Below, one piece after another: positions 12,826-13,602 of a stretch of 13,602 nt of DNA. Under the pieces are notes generated by a model. It ran no database searches and had not been told where the DNA came from. It saw only the letters and a list, made by a program, of their open reading frames with translations. The position numbers and the translations under genes are program-made. The stretch lies in contig JAMPHX010000031.1 of the NCBI GenBank assembly GCA_023663205.1, positions 1-13,602 of the forward strand. Reading direction: 5' to 3'. Source of the DNA: Corallococcus sp. (GTDB taxonomy: Bacteria > Bacillota > Clostridia > Christensenellales > CAG-314). Positions within the stretch are counted from its first letter, which is position 1. Every line of letters begins with the position of its first letter.

Positions 12826-13602
12826 ATGAGAACACTAAAAAAAGTTTTAACTGCAATATGCGTTTTGCTTGTCGTGGGCGCAATAGTCGGCGTTTGCGTT
12901 GCAGTAATTAAGCCTGCGCAGAGCGGAGATAACCTTCAATCTATGTCTTTCGACCCTGTCGAACTGAATACGTATTTGCAAGACGTACAGTCGTCTAAAA
13001 AGGACATAGTCGCTTTGAGTTTCGAACCTGCGACGGCAAATGTTGACATTTCAAAACTGACAATTACAAGCGACAACGAACAAGTCGCAACCGTATCCGT
13101 AGTCGGCGACAAAATCAACGACGGAGTAATCGGCGTGGAAGTCAATCAAATAGCCGACGGTACGGCAACCGTAACGTCAAGTTACGGAGATATTACCGCC
13201 ACTCTCAATGTCGACGTTACGGTGCTTTTTATTAACGTCGGAAGCATGACGTTTTCAGATACGGAATCTACGGTTTATCTTACGGACGAACCGCCGTTTG
13301 TAGGCGCTTATACTTTGAACTTCTCTCCCGCTACGGCGAATTTCAAGGAAATACAATTTTCTTCAACGGACAGAAACGTCGCTTACGTGGCAGAAGTAGG
13401 CGAGACTCCGAGCGCAGACGGTCAACTGTATGTCGGAATAATAGGCGTAGGCGCAGGAACTGCGACTATTACGGCGACGTTTGAAGATATTTCCTGCTCT
13501 ATTGCCGTTACAGTAATAGACCGTTCGTACAATGCGGTAACCGATTTGTTTTTATACAGCGATACTTTTTACGAAGGAAACGCTTGTCTAAACGGCGAAA
13601 CC
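12826..13602 (+). CDS. Exported protein with bacterial Ig-like (Big_2-like) repeats, C-terminus missing
   Basis: ATG 12826 follows AAAGGAG, and 259 codons stay open to the window end. The N-terminus has RTLKK followed by a hydrophobic segment at about 7-26 (VLTAICVLLVVGAIVGVCVA), a signal peptide or membrane anchor. Two repeats of roughly 85-100 residues follow. Each has a strand-rich pattern of SFEPATANVD-like or FSPATANFKE-like starts, a middle such as LTITSDNEQVATV or IQFSSTDRNVAYV, and an end with GTATVTSSYGDITATLNVDV or GTATITATFEDISCSIAVTV. This is the bacterial Ig-like group 2 pattern. A third unit begins at AVTDLFLYSDTF. Such domains form stalks or adhesion surfaces of cell-surface and phage proteins. 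The full length is unknown. The divergent repeats and the similar position suggest it acts with the membrane protein before it. Confidence 0.8.
   Translation, partial: MRTLKKVLTAICVLLVVGAIVGVCVAVIKPAQSGDNLQSMSFDPVELNTYLQDVQSSKKDIVALSFEPATANVDISKLTITSDNEQVATVSVVGDKINDGVIGVEVNQIADGTATVTSSYGDITATLNVDVTVLFINVGSMTFSDTESTVYLTDEPPFVGAYTLNFSPATANFKEIQFSSTDRNVAYVAEVGETPSADGQLYVGIIGVGAGTATITATFEDISCSIAVTVIDRSYNAVTDLFLYSDTFYEGNACLNGET

Overview
The window joins two very different blocks. Positions 1-8362, all on the minus strand, hold a compact translation and RNA-processing operon. In transcription order it runs rimP, nusA, ylxR, ylxQ, infB, rbfA, a DHH-family nanoRNase/pAp phosphatase (nrnA type), truB, ribF, and a TIM-barrel endonuclease IV-like gene cut by the window edge. 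This order, the short NusA without C-terminal repeats, the ylxR-ylxQ pair, GGAGG ribosome binding sites and the low G+C content point to a member of the Bacillota, probably an uncultured clostridial lineage. Most genes touch or overlap by 4-29 bases. A clear minus-strand promoter (TTGCCA, 17 bases, TATACT with an extended -10) and a leader hairpin precede rimP.

Positions 8363-8696 form the divergent spacer. It holds that promoter, and further right a plus-strand terminator with no plus-strand gene upstream of it.

Positions 8697-13602, all on the plus strand, look like an accessory element. It has two small proteins of about 70 residues and then a gene-free segment with a strong 11-bp hairpin flanked by CGTATAAAA repeats (candidate replication origin). 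After that come an ASCH-fold protein with an eroded core motif, a 368-residue replication initiator and a small zinc-ribbon protein. The initiator joins a pMV158-like HUH nicking domain to an SF3 helicase, which is the architecture of bacterial CRESS-like plasmid Reps. A roughly 530-bp structured spacer follows, with a strong terminator, a possible antiterminator and a small reading frame interrupted by TGA. Next are two small basic proteins, a single-pass membrane protein with a beta-rich outer domain, and a secreted or anchored protein with bacterial Ig-like (Big_2-like) repeats that runs off the window.

Taken together, the right half reads as an integrated small replicon: an integrated CRESS-type plasmid or possibly a filamentous-phage-like provirus. 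The Rep would nick and unwind the origin, the first small protein might bind single-stranded DNA, and the membrane and Ig-like proteins would form the surface-exposed part. No integrase, relaxase, Zot-like ATPase or right-hand boundary is visible, so the type of element and its extent stay open. Nothing proves that the last two genes belong to it.
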